The notes under the pieces are model-generated. The model saw only the letters and a list, made by a program, of their open reading frames with translations. It had not been told where the DNA came from and made no database searches. A program made the translations under genes and the position numbers. This document shows, in pieces, positions 17,639-27,480 of a DNA stretch of 64,000 nt; positions within the stretch are counted from its first letter, which is position 1; each line of letters starts with the position of its first letter. The stretch is from an uncultured Gammaproteobacteria bacterium (GTDB lineage: Bacteria > Pseudomonadota > Gammaproteobacteria > Steroidobacterales > Foliamicaceae): assembly GCA_951828235.1 (NCBI GenBank), contig OX639965.1, positions 1,509,191-1,573,190 on the forward strand. The letters run 5' to 3'.

Positions 17639-19621
17639 GTGGCCCGGAGCACCGGACCGCGATACGGGCAACTCGGCCTGGGCGTCCTGCTGCTGGTCTT
17701 CCTGGCCGCCGTGGCACTGGTCAACATCGTCGTCCGCGGCGTGCGGCTGGACCTCACCGATGCCGGCCTCTACACCCTTTCGGAAGGGACCCAGAAGGTG
17801 CTCGACGGCATTCCCGAACCGGTACGGCTCTACTTCTTCATTTCACGCGGCGGACTGTCCGACAGCCCCGGCCTGCGCGCCTGGGCCGACCGGGTGGAGG
17901 ACATGCTGAAAGAATTCGAAGCCCATTCCCACGGCAGGCTGGACGTCAGCGTTATCGATCCCGCGCCGTTTTCCGAGGACGAGGACCGCGCCGCGGCCTT
18001 CGGCCTGCAGGCAGTGCGCCTTCAGATCAGCGACGATCCCCTGTACTTCGGCGTGGCCGGCTCGAACGCCGTCGGCGACGAGGAGTTCATCGCCTTCATA
18101 GATCCGCAGCGCGAGCAGTATCTGGAGTACGACCTCGCCAAACTCGTCTATTCGCTGTCGCGCGCCGACGAGCCCGTTGTGGGCCTGGTGAGCAGCCTGC
18201 CCCTGACCGGCGGCTTCGACCCCATGCAGACCAGCGTGACCGAACCGTGGATCATCACGTCGCAGATCAGCGACCTGTTCGATCTGAGGGACCTCGACAT
18301 TATCGAGGACGAGATCGACGGGGAAGTCGACGTGCTGCTGCTGGTGCATCCCAAGGGCGCGACGCCTCGGCAGTTGTACGCGCTGGAGCAGTACCTGTTC
18401 CGCGGCGGCCGGGCGCTGGTTTTCGTCGACCCCCTGGCGGAGGCCGACCCGGCCACGCCGCCAGGCGGCGCCATGGCGGGCATGCCTGCAGACCGCTCGT
18501 CCAACCTGGAATTCCTGCTCGGCCATTGGGGCCTGGAAATGCCCGGAGAAACCGTGGTCGGGGACGGCCGCTACGCGCTGCGGGTCAGCGAGGCCGACGG
18601 CACGCTGGCCCGCCATCCCGCGTATATCGGGGTGGACCTCAACGAGACGGGCTCCGGCGAGGTGGTGACCGCCGAGCTGGACGTGCTGAACCTGGGATTC
18701 GCCGGCTACCTCAAGGCGAACGAGGATGCCGCCCTGCAGGTCACGCCCCTGGTGCGCTCGAGTTCCGACGCGGGATTCCTGGATCCCAACCTGCTGGCCT
18801 TTACGCCGGACATCAACAGCCTATGGTCGGGCTTCAACCCGCAGGGCGAGCCGCTGACGCTGGCGGCCCGGCTCAGCGGCACGGTAAGCAGCGCCTTCCC
18901 GGACGGCCGGCCCGAGCAACCCGCGGACGAAACGGACAGCGACGACGACGATTCGGCGAACCCGTTTGCCGATGCCATGGCGCAGGGCGAGACGCCCTCT
19001 CTCCAAGGGGCGCCTTCGGAGGAAGGGGAGGAGGCCGAACTTCCGGAACATATTGCCGAGGGCGAGGTGCAGCTCATCCTGGTGGCGGACACCGACCTGT
19101 TGTCCGACCGGATGTGGGCGCAGGCGCAAAGCGTTTTCGGCCAGCGCCTGGTGACGGCGTTCGCCAGCAACGGCGACTTCGTCATCAACGCGCTGGACCA
19201 GTTGGCCGGCAGCTCCGACCTCATGGGTCTGCGCGGCCGGGCCGCCTTTTCCAGGCCGTTTGACCGCGTCGACGAGTTGCGGCTCGAAGCCGAAGCGCAA
19301 TTCCGGCTTACCGAGGACCAGTTGCAGCAGGAGCTGGTCAGAACGGAAAACCGGCTGGCCGAGTTGCAGGAAGCCCGAGATGACCAGTTCGCTCTCAGTC
19401 TCACGCCCGAACAGGAAGCGGAACTGGAGAAATTCACCGATGAGCGCTTGCGCATACGCCGGGAATTGCGGGAAGTGCGCCGCAACCTCGACGCCAGCAT
19501 CCAGAGGCTGGGCGCGGTTCTCAAGGTCATCAACATCGGCCTGATCCCGCTGCTGATCGGCATCGGCGGACTGGCCGCGGCGCTCATGCGCCGCCGCCGG
19601 CGAACCGGGCGCGGATCGTGA
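17639..19621 (+). CDS. GldG-family ABC-transporter auxiliary protein
   Basis: About 660 residues. One N-terminal membrane helix (LGVLLLVFLAAVALVNIVV) is followed by a conserved start of the extracytoplasmic domain (DLTDAGLYTLSEGTQKVLDG), then a long ABC-auxiliary domain with PVVGLVSSLPLTG and RGGRALVFVDP. An acidic, low-complexity insert lies around 18910-19050. A coiled coil (ENRLAELQEARD...EQEAELEKF) and a C-terminal helix (IGLIPLLIGIGGLAAALM) end in RRRRRTGRG. I choose the GTG at 17639, directly after the permease stop; the frame is open from a TTG at 17615. Confidence 0.85.
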   Translation: MARSTGPRYGQLGLGVLLLVFLAAVALVNIVVRGVRLDLTDAGLYTLSEGTQKVLDGIPEPVRLYFFISRGGLSDSPGLRAWADRVEDMLKEFEAHSHGRLDVSVIDPAPFSEDEDRAAAFGLQAVRLQISDDPLYFGVAGSNAVGDEEFIAFIDPQREQYLEYDLAKLVYSLSRADEPVVGLVSSLPLTGGFDPMQTSVTEPWIITSQISDLFDLRDLDIIEDEIDGEVDVLLLVHPKGATPRQLYALEQYLFRGGRALVFVDPLAEADPATPPGGAMAGMPADRSSNLEFLLGHWGLEMPGETVVGDGRYALRVSEADGTLARHPAYIGVDLNETGSGEVVTAELDVLNLGFAGYLKANEDAALQVTPLVRSSSDAGFLDPNLLAFTPDINSLWSGFNPQGEPLTLAARLSGTVSSAFPDGRPEQPADETDSDDDDSANPFADAMAQGETPSLQGAPSEEGEEAELPEHIAEGEVQLILVADTDLLSDRMWAQAQSVFGQRLVTAFASNGDFVINALDQLAGSSDLMGLRGRAAFSRPFDRVDELRLEAEAQFRLTEDQLQQELVRTENRLAELQEARDDQFALSLTPEQEAELEKFTDERLRIRRELREVRRNLDASIQRLGAVLKVINIGLIPLLIGIGGLAAALMRRRRRTGRGS

Positions 19622-20760
19622 CCCGGCGCTCCCTCATCATCCTGGGCGCGGTCGGCGCCGCGCTGATCGCGATTCTGCTCCTGGCCCGGCTGGATTTCTC
19701 CCGGGACGACTCGACCGGCGTATTGCACGCGCCGGGTCTGGCCGACCGCCTGGCCGACCTGCAGTCCCTGCGCGTGACGGGCGCCGGCGGCGAGGTGATC
19801 GCTACCATCGAACGCTCGGACCAGGGCTGGGCCGTGACCGAGAAGGGTGGGCACCCGGTGGACTTCGAACGCTTCCGCGGCAGCCTGCAGGCGCTGTCCG
19901 AGGCCCGCCGGGTGGAGAGGAAGACCGCATTGGCCGAGTTCTATCCGCGGATCGGCGTCGAGGACGTAAGCGATCCGAATGCCGGCGGCTACCTGCTTGA
20001 GCTCGGCTACGGCGGCAGGCGCCCGGAGGACCGGTTCATCCTCGGCAACCGGGCCGGCGCCGGAATGGTTTACATCCGCAACGCCGGCGAGGACCAGAGC
20101 TGGATGGTGAGCGCCGATCTGAGCCTTTCCGATGAGACGCGCGACTGGGTGGACCGGGACATCATCGATCTTCGTTCCGGCGAAGTGCGCCAGGTCGCGC
20201 TGGACCGCGGCGCCGGGGACCGCCTTGAGATCGCCAAACAGGACCGCAGCGACATCAACTTCACGCCCCGGGACATTCCCGAGGGAAGAGAGTTGAGCTA
20301 TGGCAGCGTGGCCAACAGCATCGGCAGCGCGCTGGCCAACGTCGAGGCCAATGACGTGCGCCCCGCGGCGGACGTGGCGGCCCTGGTGCGCGCGGTGCTG
20401 GCCCGGTACGAGACCTTTGACGGGCTCGAGCTGGAGCTGGACGTGCGCGAGGAGCCGCCGGCGGGCCCGGAGAACGGCGAAGATGCCACCGTGGAAGACG
20501 CCGACCCGCGCTACTGGGTGCTGTTTACCGCCCGGTCTGTTGAACTTCCGGCGGAAGCCCCGGCCGGCGAGGACGAGGCAGCCGGCGGCGCTGGCGACGT
20601 TTCGCCGGCCGAAGGCGCCGCGCAGGAGGAGCCGGTCCTCACGGCCGATGAGCGGGCCGGCGAATTGAACGCCGCCCTGGGGGGCTGGGCCTACGAGCTT
20701 CCCCGCTACAAGAGCGATCAGTGGTTCAAAACGATGGACGATCTGCTCAAGGACGAATAG
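19618..20760 (+). CDS. DUF4340 domain-containing protein
   Basis: 380 residues. One N-terminal membrane helix (LIILGAVGAALIAILLLARL) anchors a periplasmic domain of the DUF4340 type, which begins after the helix with LADLQSLRVTGAGGEVIATIERSDQGWAV-like sequence, divided here. An acidic Ala/Glu-rich insert lies near 20560-20640. The C-terminal WAYELPRYKSDQWFKTMDDLL is typical of family members. DUF4340 genes commonly follow GldG-like genes, and the GTG overlaps the GldG stop. It is thus the fourth component of the ABC system, function unknown. Confidence 0.85.
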   Translation: MTRRSLIILGAVGAALIAILLLARLDFSRDDSTGVLHAPGLADRLADLQSLRVTGAGGEVIATIERSDQGWAVTEKGGHPVDFERFRGSLQALSEARRVERKTALAEFYPRIGVEDVSDPNAGGYLLELGYGGRRPEDRFILGNRAGAGMVYIRNAGEDQSWMVSADLSLSDETRDWVDRDIIDLRSGEVRQVALDRGAGDRLEIAKQDRSDINFTPRDIPEGRELSYGSVANSIGSALANVEANDVRPAADVAALVRAVLARYETFDGLELELDVREEPPAGPENGEDATVEDADPRYWVLFTARSVELPAEAPAGEDEAAGGAGDVSPAEGAAQEEPVLTADERAGELNAALGGWAYELPRYKSDQWFKTMDDLLKDE

Positions 20761-20809
20761 ACCCGTATAGACTTCGCGCAGGGACGCGCCCAAGGAGTCG
20801 CCCGGAACA

Positions 20810-21505
20810 ATGGATTCTCTAGGAAACCTCGTCTACGGCCTGTCCGTCTGGATCGTCCCGCTGCTGCTGGCGATTACGCTGCACGAGGCCGCGCACGGCT
20901 ACGCGGCGCTAAAGCTCGGGGACGATACGGCCCAGCGCCTGGGCCGCGTTTCCATCAATCCGCTTCGGCACATCGACCCTGTCGGCACCGTGGCCATGCC
21001 GCTGATCCTGCTGGCCCTGTCCGGTGGCAGCTTCATGTTCGGCTACGCCAAGCCGGTTCCGGTGGCCTTCCACCGCCTGCGCAATCCGCGTATCGACATG
21101 GTCAAGGTCGCCGCGGCAGGGCCCCTGTGCAACCTGCTGCAGGCCTGGGTCGCGGCCCTGCTGCTGCACGCCGCCGGGGGTCCGTTCTTCTCCGGGTTGG
21201 ACGCCTGGCTGGCCGACGTGTTGCGCATGGCCATCTATTTCAATGTCCTGCTGGCCGTGTTCAACATGCTGCCGCTGCCGCCGCTGGACGGAGGCCGGGT
21301 TGCCGTCGGACTGCTGCCCAATTCAATGGCCGCGCCGCTGGCGCGCCTGGAGCGGCACGGTTTCGGCATCCTGCTGGCGCTGTTCTTCGTGCTGCCCTGG
21401 CTCGGGGCCCAGCTGGGAAGAAACTGGAGCATATTCCAGACCGTAATCATCCCCGTCACCCGCTGGTTCCGCCAGCTGATCCTGCTCCTGGCCGGTCACT
21501 TCTGA
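20810..21505 (+). CDS. Site-2 protease family membrane metallopeptidase (M50)
   Basis: 231 residues and about five membrane helices. The zinc motif is HEAAH (residues 25-29) in the first helix (ITLHEAAHGYAALKLGD). The third ligand lies in NMLPLPPLDGGR in a later helix. Site-2 proteases cleave within membranes; this compact form lacks PDZ and CBS domains and resembles the YwhC-like group with unknown substrates. AAGGAG lies ~12 bp before the ATG, a little far. The gene is convergent with the DNA methylase gene, 25 bp away. Confidence 0.9.
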   Translation: MDSLGNLVYGLSVWIVPLLLAITLHEAAHGYAALKLGDDTAQRLGRVSINPLRHIDPVGTVAMPLILLALSGGSFMFGYAKPVPVAFHRLRNPRIDMVKVAAAGPLCNLLQAWVAALLLHAAGGPFFSGLDAWLADVLRMAIYFNVLLAVFNMLPLPPLDGGRVAVGLLPNSMAAPLARLERHGFGILLALFFVLPWLGAQLGRNWSIFQTVIIPVTRWFRQLILLLAGHF

Positions 21506-21530
21506 CAGCCGCGGGGCGGGCGCGGGACAC

Positions 21531-22742
21531 TCAGCCCGGCTTGCGGAAAATCAGGATCTTCTCGTCCCGCATCACGTTATAGAGGCCGAAAACGATCTTC
21601 GGGATTTCCCGTTCCCGTTCCATTCCGGCCCTGACGGCCCACTCGCTCATCTGTTCCGTGGTCGTGTATTCGCTTCGGTCCACCGTGGCGTTGCCGATCA
21701 CGAATACCGCCCTCGCTCCCGGCTTCAGCACCCGCGCCACCTCCCTGAACATCCGCTGCATGTCGCGGTTGTAGAGCGCCAGCTTTTCCTTCGCGCCCCG
21801 TCCACGCACGCCGGTCATTGCGGCGCGCAGCTTCGGCAGATCGACGCCCAGCGCATCGAGCGCGTGCTCGTCGTTCTTCACGTAATCCAGCGCGATGGAG
21901 TAGGGGGGCGAGGTCACCACCGCATCCACCGTGGAATCGCCGACAGCGGCCGCCGCCAGGTCCCGTGCGTCGCCCTGTGAGATGGACGCCGCGCCGGGGC
22001 TGATTCCGAAGCGGCTCAAGGCCTCGGCATGAGCCTCGACGGACTGCAGCATGGCCTTGAGGTTCTTCCGGAACGAGGCCGGGCCGTTACGCCGCCGCCG
22101 CGATACGTCGCTCAGGGCCACCATGCGGGCGATCCGGACGAAGTCCGCGACGCGCGGATTGTCGTGTTCGTCAGCGCCGGCGTTTTCCGGGTCCAGCTCC
22201 GTCCCCTCGAGCAGGGCCTCGACCCGGCCGCGGATGGCTTCGACGGCCCCCGCCGAGTCGATCTTCACGCGGGTCAGCAGCACGCAAAGCGGCGACATGT
22301 CGATGCCGATGCAGCGCATCCCCAACAGCGCGGCCTCCAGCGCGGTCGTGCCGCTGCCCAGGTACGGGTCCAGCACCAGCGACCCCTCGCGCGCGCCGGC
22401 AATATTGAGCAGCGCGCGCGCCATCTGCGGATGGAATTTCCCCTGGTAGGGATAGATCCAGTGCGTCAGGTACTGGTTGACCGATCGCGTCCGGTTGAAC
22501 TCGCCGCCCTGGTATCGGGGGCGAATGAGTTCGGCATAGACTGTCGACCGCCCGTCCAGCGTGCCCGCGTAGGCCGAGCGGTTCAGCACCTCGGCCGCGC
22601 AACCGTCAGCCCGGACGTCGACTTCCCAGGGATTGTCCGCGTCGCGGTCCCAGTCTTCGCATCCCAGCGCCCGCGCCTCCATGCGCGCGAGCTGCTCCTC
22701 GTAGAGAAACTGCACGTTGCGCTGCAGCACAAGCCTGTTCAT
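21531..22742 (-). CDS. Solitary DNA methyltransferase (amino-methyltransferase type)
   Basis: About 403 residues. Motif X-like YQGKFHPQMARALL is followed by motif I (VLDPYLGSGTTALEAALLG, SAM binding) and, ~130 residues later, motif IV (TSPPYSIALDYVKNDEHAL, catalytic). The order X-I-spacer-IV fits alpha or gamma-type N4-cytosine/N6-adenine methylases; TSPPY often marks N4-cytosine enzymes. No restriction endonuclease or specificity gene is adjacent, so it is an orphan methylase. A structural-RNA substrate cannot be excluded. I choose the ATG at 22742; a GTG lies three codons upstream. Confidence 0.8.
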   Translation of the reverse strand: MNRLVLQRNVQFLYEEQLARMEARALGCEDWDRDADNPWEVDVRADGCAAEVLNRSAYAGTLDGRSTVYAELIRPRYQGGEFNRTRSVNQYLTHWIYPYQGKFHPQMARALLNIAGAREGSLVLDPYLGSGTTALEAALLGMRCIGIDMSPLCVLLTRVKIDSAGAVEAIRGRVEALLEGTELDPENAGADEHDNPRVADFVRIARMVALSDVSRRRRNGPASFRKNLKAMLQSVEAHAEALSRFGISPGAASISQGDARDLAAAAVGDSTVDAVVTSPPYSIALDYVKNDEHALDALGVDLPKLRAAMTGVRGRGAKEKLALYNRDMQRMFREVARVLKPGARAVFVIGNATVDRSEYTTTEQMSEWAVRAGMEREREIPKIVFGLYNVMRDEKILIFRKPG

Positions 22743-22902
22743 GGACCGCACCGTACCAGAATCCCGCCGGCTTGTACACGGAGGAATGGGAGGGTCGCGG
22801 GGGCAATGGCCCGTTGAATCCGAAATCCGGAAACAGGGCGAATTTCACAACGCGCGGGCTGCGCTACAATCAGATACCCGCCCTTCTTCGAGGAGGCAGA
22901 TT

Positions 22903-24078
22903 ATGTATATCAATTTCTGGTACGCCGCGGAGCGGTCGGAGAAGCTCACCGCCGACAAGCCGCTTCGCGTGCGCATGTTGAGTCACGAGTTCGTGCTGTT
23001 CCGCGATTCAAAGGGCAAGGCGCATTGCTTAAGCGACACCTGCATCCACCGCGGGGCGGCGCTGTCCGGCGGCAAGGTCATGGGCGACTGCGTGCAGTGC
23101 CCGTATCACGGCTGGCAGTACAACGGCAGCGGACGCTGCGTAAGCATCCCCTCGCTCGGTCCCAAGGGGCGCAAGAAAGTACCGCCGCGGGGCCAGGTGG
23201 ACGGCTATCCCACCGAGGAGCGCTACGGCCTGATCTTCGTGTTCCTGGGGGACCTCCCGGAAGAGGAGCGTCCGCCCCTCATGCCGATTCCCGAGTGGGG
23301 CCAGGAAAACTGGCGCGCCAACACCATGGACTACCACTGGAACGCCAACTACGAGCGCGCCGTGGAGAACGGCCTGGACCCGGCCCACAACGAATTCGTG
23401 CATCCCACCCACGGCTACTCCGGCGAGCGCGCGGAATACAAGGTCAACGAGTTGCGGATCGAACACCATGACCATGGATTTGCCTTCATGCACACCTTCC
23501 AGTCACCGCCGCTGAAGAACTGGCTGATGAAGAGGATTCGCAATTACGACGGCCCGCTGGACGCGGGGTCGGGCCATCATGGTCCGAACGGCCTTTATAC
23601 CTACATCCACCTCACGCCCACCAAGTGGTTCCACCAGTACGTCTGGGAAACTCCGGTCGACGAGCATTACCTTCACACCTTCCTGGTGTCCATGCGCAAC
23701 TGCATGATTCCCAAGAACAAGTATTTCCTGAAGATCGCAGACAGGACAATGGACAAGCGGAACTTCGCCATCGCCGAACAGGACCGCGCCGTGATGGAGA
23801 AGGTCGACCCGGTGTGCACGCCGGTCGAACGCAGCACCCGCGAGTTGCTGATGCCGGCTGACAAGGTGATCTGGCTGTACCGCGAGCGCCTGGAGCAGTG
23901 GGACGACAAGGGCTGGCGCATCGATGCCGACGAACTCAAGCGCATGCGGGCGAAACGCAATGTCGTTTATGCCATCCCCTCGCCGGCCCGCCGCGAGTCG
24001 CAGGCCTGGGTGCTGGACCCGGTGCCGCTGGTGGAACCCAAACCCACCGCACAGCCGCTGCGCGCCGTCGGCGCCTGA
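22903..24078 (+). CDS. Rieske [2Fe-2S] oxygenase, alpha subunit type
   Basis: 391 residues. The Rieske ligands are CIHRG (C47, H49) and CPYHGW (C66, H69). The mononuclear iron site is in ENGLDPAHNEFVHPTHG. This is a ring-hydroxylating or demethylating oxygenase of the VanA/phthalate-oxygenase-like group, which takes electrons from a separate reductase. No reductase or ferredoxin gene is near, so its redox partner must be elsewhere. The substrate is not predictable. AGGAGG sits six bases before the ATG, which fixes the start; upstream in-frame codons are not used. Confidence 0.9.
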   Translation: MYINFWYAAERSEKLTADKPLRVRMLSHEFVLFRDSKGKAHCLSDTCIHRGAALSGGKVMGDCVQCPYHGWQYNGSGRCVSIPSLGPKGRKKVPPRGQVDGYPTEERYGLIFVFLGDLPEEERPPLMPIPEWGQENWRANTMDYHWNANYERAVENGLDPAHNEFVHPTHGYSGERAEYKVNELRIEHHDHGFAFMHTFQSPPLKNWLMKRIRNYDGPLDAGSGHHGPNGLYTYIHLTPTKWFHQYVWETPVDEHYLHTFLVSMRNCMIPKNKYFLKIADRTMDKRNFAIAEQDRAVMEKVDPVCTPVERSTRELLMPADKVIWLYRERLEQWDDKGWRIDADELKRMRAKRNVVYAIPSPARRESQAWVLDPVPLVEPKPTAQPLRAVGA

Positions 24079-24091
24079 CCGCCGGCCCCTC

Positions 24092-24191
24092 GCCCTTTTG
24101 CGACGCACGCCTTTCGGGTAGGCGCCATCCCTGGCTCGGTTCCGCCATCCTGGCTCCAACGCTCCCCGAAAGGCGTGCGTCGCAAGAGGGC
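24092..24191. repeat. Stem-loop repeat, copy 2 (27-bp stem)
   Basis: Left arm 24092-24118 and right arm 24165-24191 pair over 27 bp with a single T/G wobble. The loop (24119-24164) contains GCCATCCCTGGCTCG, then TTCCGCCATCCTGGCTC. It lies between convergent genes (Rieske oxygenase and RND pump), so it may also act as a two-way terminator. The remaining 24192-24308 shows nothing recognisable. Confidence 0.85.
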
Positions 24192-24308
24192 TTTAGCTGG
24201 CGGGCGCAATGGGTCGCGGATGCGTTGGTTTGCGTTTGTCACGCAAGCTGCATATCCAGCCAGCGTCGATCAAAGCGACACGGCTATCGCCGCTCTGTTG
24301 GCCAGCAA

Positions 24309-27300
24309 TTAACTCCTGAAGGACACGGGAGTCGGATCGGGTGCGGTACTGGGCGCCCGGTGGCTGCGGACGCGGCGGCGGAGGTCGGCGCCGATCGCCA
24401 TAACACACGGCACGTACACCAGCACCAGCGGTGGCGCCAGCATCAGCCCGAACACCAGCGTGATCGCCAGCGGCTGCACCAGTTGCGCCTGAAGGCTGCC
24501 TTCGAACAGGATGGGCGTAACGCCTACGATCGTGGTCATGCTGGTCATCAGCACCGGCCGCAGCCGTTCCTGCGCCCCATGCACAAGCGCTTCCATCAGG
24601 GGCTCGCCCTCGTCGCTGTGGCGCCGTATCGCCGAGACCAGGATGATGGAGTCGTTCACCAGCACGCCCGCCAGCCCCAGCAGCGCAACCAGGCTGAACA
24701 TGCTCAGGTTGAAGCCGAAGGCCAGGTGGCCCAGGATCGCCCCCACCAGCCCGAAGGGAATCACGCTCATCACCACCAGCGGCGTGGCGTAACGCGCAAA
24801 CACCCAGGCCAGCACGATGTACATGCTGCCGAGCGCCACAATCGCCGCCATGCGGAAATCCGCCAGCGCCATCTGCTGCTGTTCGGCACGCCCCAGGAAA
24901 CTGATGCTGACGCCGTATCGCTCCCGTATCGTGCGCATGATGCCCTGTTCCTGCATGGCGCGAATCACTTGCCCGCTGGTCGTCATGGTCGGATTGATGT
25001 CCGCCGACACCGTGACCTGACGCACCCCGTCGGTGCGCTGGATCTGGGAAAAACCCACCCGCTGGCGCAGGTCCACGATTTCGGTCAGCGGCGCCTCCAC
25101 GCCCGAGCGGGAACGCAGGTAAAGATTGCGCAGGCCCGCCTCGCCCGGCCCCGCCTCGGGCAGCTTCACCAGCACCCGCAGTTCTTCCTCGTCGCGCGGG
25201 ACCCGGTCGGCCAGCGCGCCCTCGTAAGCGTTACGCACCTGGCGCGCGACTTCCGACGCGCTGAATCCCATGGCCTCTCCGGCCGGCGTGATTTCCAGCA
25301 GGATCTCCTGCTTGCCGCGGGGCAGATCGTCGTCCACCGAGTCCACGCCCGGTACCGCCTGCAGCCATCGGGCCGCATATACGGCGGCTGCCTTCAGTTC
25401 CTCCAGGCCGGCGCCCGAAAGGCTCAATTCCACGTCATTACCCGGCGGTCCCGCCACTTGCCGGGAAAAGAAGATCAGTTTCTCCACGCCGGGCGAACGC
25501 GTCGCCTCGCGCTTCCACGCCTCAATGAATTCCTCGTTGCGCACCGCGCGCGTATCGCCGGGCGCCAGTTCCAACGTATAGACGCCCAGGTGGTCGGCGC
25601 TGACCTCCAAAGGCGCATTGCCCACGCCGGGATCGCGCGTGGCCACCGAGCCCACGCCGAAGGCGATCAATTCGCCCGGCGCATAACCCAGGTTGCGCTC
25701 GGCGGCTCGCGATGAGCGGCCGAGCTCGGCCACCATGAACTCGGAGTCGCGCCGGGGCGCCCCGGGCGTAAAGGCGAAATTGGCGAACACCAGGTCGGAT
25801 TCCGGCGCCGGGAAGAAGTCGAAGCCCACCCTGCCGGTGCTCATCATGGTGATGGACAGCAGAAACAGGCACAAGGCCGTGGTAACGCTCGCGTAGCGGT
25901 TTCGCAGGGCGGCCCTGAGCATCCCGGTGAACGCTCCCTGGCGGAATCGCGCGAAACCCTCGTCGAAGCGCACGCGCCAGGGGGCCGGTTCGCCCTGCTT
26001 CTTCAACGCGGAGCGCAGATGCATGGGCAGAATCAGGAAGCACTCCACCAGGCTGGCCGCGATCACCAGGCTCAGCGTGAGCGGCAGGTCCTTGATGACG
26101 CTGCCCACTTCCTCCTGGACCATCAGTATGGGAAGGAATGCCGCCAGCGTGGTGAGCGATGCGGCCAGGACCGGGGGCAGCATGATCCGCGCCGCGCGCT
26201 CGGCCGCCTCGCCTCCCGGCACGCCCGAGTCATAGAGGGTGCCGGCGTGTTCGGAAACCACGATGGCGTCGTCCACGATGATTCCGATGCCCATGATCAG
26301 CGCAAACATGCTGATCATGTTGAGGCTGAGCCCGATGGCAGCCATGCCGGCCATCGCCGCGAGGAAGGAAATCGGAATGCCCACCGCAACCCAGAACGCG
26401 GGCCGGCCGCCGAGGAATACGTAAAGGACCGCCAGCACCAGCATCAGTCCGCCGGCGCCGTTCACCAGCAGCATGTTCACGCGCTGGGTCACCTGGTCGG
26501 CGAGAACGTCGAACGTTTCCACCCGCAGGCTGGAGGGGGCGGTGGCGCGGAACTCCTCCAGGTACGACACCACCCACTGCTGCGCCAGCATCGAATCCAC
26601 GCCGCGGCTGCGCCGCACGTTCATGTTGATCGAGGAATACTCGCCCACCTGCCGCGCCACTTCGCCGTCGGCCGCGGTTTCGTGAATCCGCGCGATGTCC
26701 TTCAGTTGCAGCCGTTCTCCGGACTCGTTGGAGAGGACCTCCAGTTCCCCGAGTTCGGCCGCCGTGCGCGCTCGCCGCTCGCTTCGGATCTGGCGCGAGA
26801 TGTTGTCTGTTTCCAGGGTCCCGCCGGGAAGGTCGAGGCTGGACCGCGCGATGCGCTGGGCAATGTCGTCCAGCGTAAGATCGAGCCGCCGCAGGGTTTC
26901 CGCGGGCACTTCCACCCGCAGTTCGCTCTTGCGCAGGCCGCTCATGCGGATCGAGCTGACGCCGCGCTGCAACAGCGCAGTGCGGATTTCCCAGGCGTAC
27001 GCTTTCAGCGCGCTCTCGGTGAAGGGGCCGGAAATCTCGATGTTGCAGATGACCTCGGTCGGATCCAGCAGGCGCACCACGGGCCGCTCCATCTCCTGGG
27101 GGAATGTCGCCACCCGCGCCACCGCCGACTGCGTGTCGGTTAGGGCCTTGGCCATGTTGCTGCCGAAATCGAATTCGAGCAGCAGTACGGCGCGCCCCTC
27201 GAAGGACGTGGCGTTCACCCGGTCCAGGTTGTCCACCCGCATGAATTCCCTTTCCAGCGGCTCGATCACGTTCGATTCCATGTCCTGCGTGCTGGCGCCG

Positions 27301-27464
27301 ACCCAGGTGATATCGATCTGGATCTGCTCAATCGTGAAGTCGGGCATGAGCTGGCGGTTGAGCTGGCCCAGTCCCAGCAGCCCGAACAGGATCATCAGCG
27401 CCATCAGCAGGTTGCCGGCCACCTTGTGGCGGGCGAAGAAAACGAGGATGCGGTTGGCGGCCAT
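24309..27464 (-). CDS. RND-family efflux transporter (inner-membrane pump)
   Basis: 1,051 residues, the usual length. It begins with an N-terminal membrane helix (LLMALMILFGLLGLGQLNR) and two large periplasmic loops. The proton-relay helix 4 has GIGIIVDDAIVVSEH. The sequence is close to the hydrophobe/amphiphile efflux (HAE1-type) branch rather than metal-export pumps. It pumps drugs, lipids or other amphiphiles across the cell envelope with an adaptor and an outer-membrane channel. The adaptor gene lies 16 bp upstream in the same operon. No TolC-like gene is present in the window. Confidence 0.93.
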   Translation of the reverse strand: MAANRILVFFARHKVAGNLLMALMILFGLLGLGQLNRQLMPDFTIEQIQIDITWVGASTQDMESNVIEPLEREFMRVDNLDRVNATSFEGRAVLLLEFDFGSNMAKALTDTQSAVARVATFPQEMERPVVRLLDPTEVICNIEISGPFTESALKAYAWEIRTALLQRGVSSIRMSGLRKSELRVEVPAETLRRLDLTLDDIAQRIARSSLDLPGGTLETDNISRQIRSERRARTAAELGELEVLSNESGERLQLKDIARIHETAADGEVARQVGEYSSINMNVRRSRGVDSMLAQQWVVSYLEEFRATAPSSLRVETFDVLADQVTQRVNMLLVNGAGGLMLVLAVLYVFLGGRPAFWVAVGIPISFLAAMAGMAAIGLSLNMISMFALIMGIGIIVDDAIVVSEHAGTLYDSGVPGGEAAERAARIMLPPVLAASLTTLAAFLPILMVQEEVGSVIKDLPLTLSLVIAASLVECFLILPMHLRSALKKQGEPAPWRVRFDEGFARFRQGAFTGMLRAALRNRYASVTTALCLFLLSITMMSTGRVGFDFFPAPESDLVFANFAFTPGAPRRDSEFMVAELGRSSRAAERNLGYAPGELIAFGVGSVATRDPGVGNAPLEVSADHLGVYTLELAPGDTRAVRNEEFIEAWKREATRSPGVEKLIFFSRQVAGPPGNDVELSLSGAGLEELKAAAVYAARWLQAVPGVDSVDDDLPRGKQEILLEITPAGEAMGFSASEVARQVRNAYEGALADRVPRDEEELRVLVKLPEAGPGEAGLRNLYLRSRSGVEAPLTEIVDLRQRVGFSQIQRTDGVRQVTVSADINPTMTTSGQVIRAMQEQGIMRTIRERYGVSISFLGRAEQQQMALADFRMAAIVALGSMYIVLAWVFARYATPLVVMSVIPFGLVGAILGHLAFGFNLSMFSLVALLGLAGVLVNDSIILVSAIRRHSDEGEPLMEALVHGAQERLRPVLMTSMTTIVGVTPILFEGSLQAQLVQPLAITLVFGLMLAPPLVLVYVPCVMAIGADLRRRVRSHRAPSTAPDPTPVSFRS

Positions 27465-27480
27465 ATACAGTCGGGGCCTT

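Noticed and set aside
18706..20793. Minus-strand 695-codon frame opposite the GldG/DUF4340 genes
   Set aside because: Composition is Ser/Arg-rich and low-complexity; the plus-strand genes have clear domains and overlapping starts.
23898..25715. Plus-strand 605-codon frame opposite the RND pump
   Set aside because: Gln/His/Arg-rich shadow with no motif; the minus-strand pump is unmistakable.
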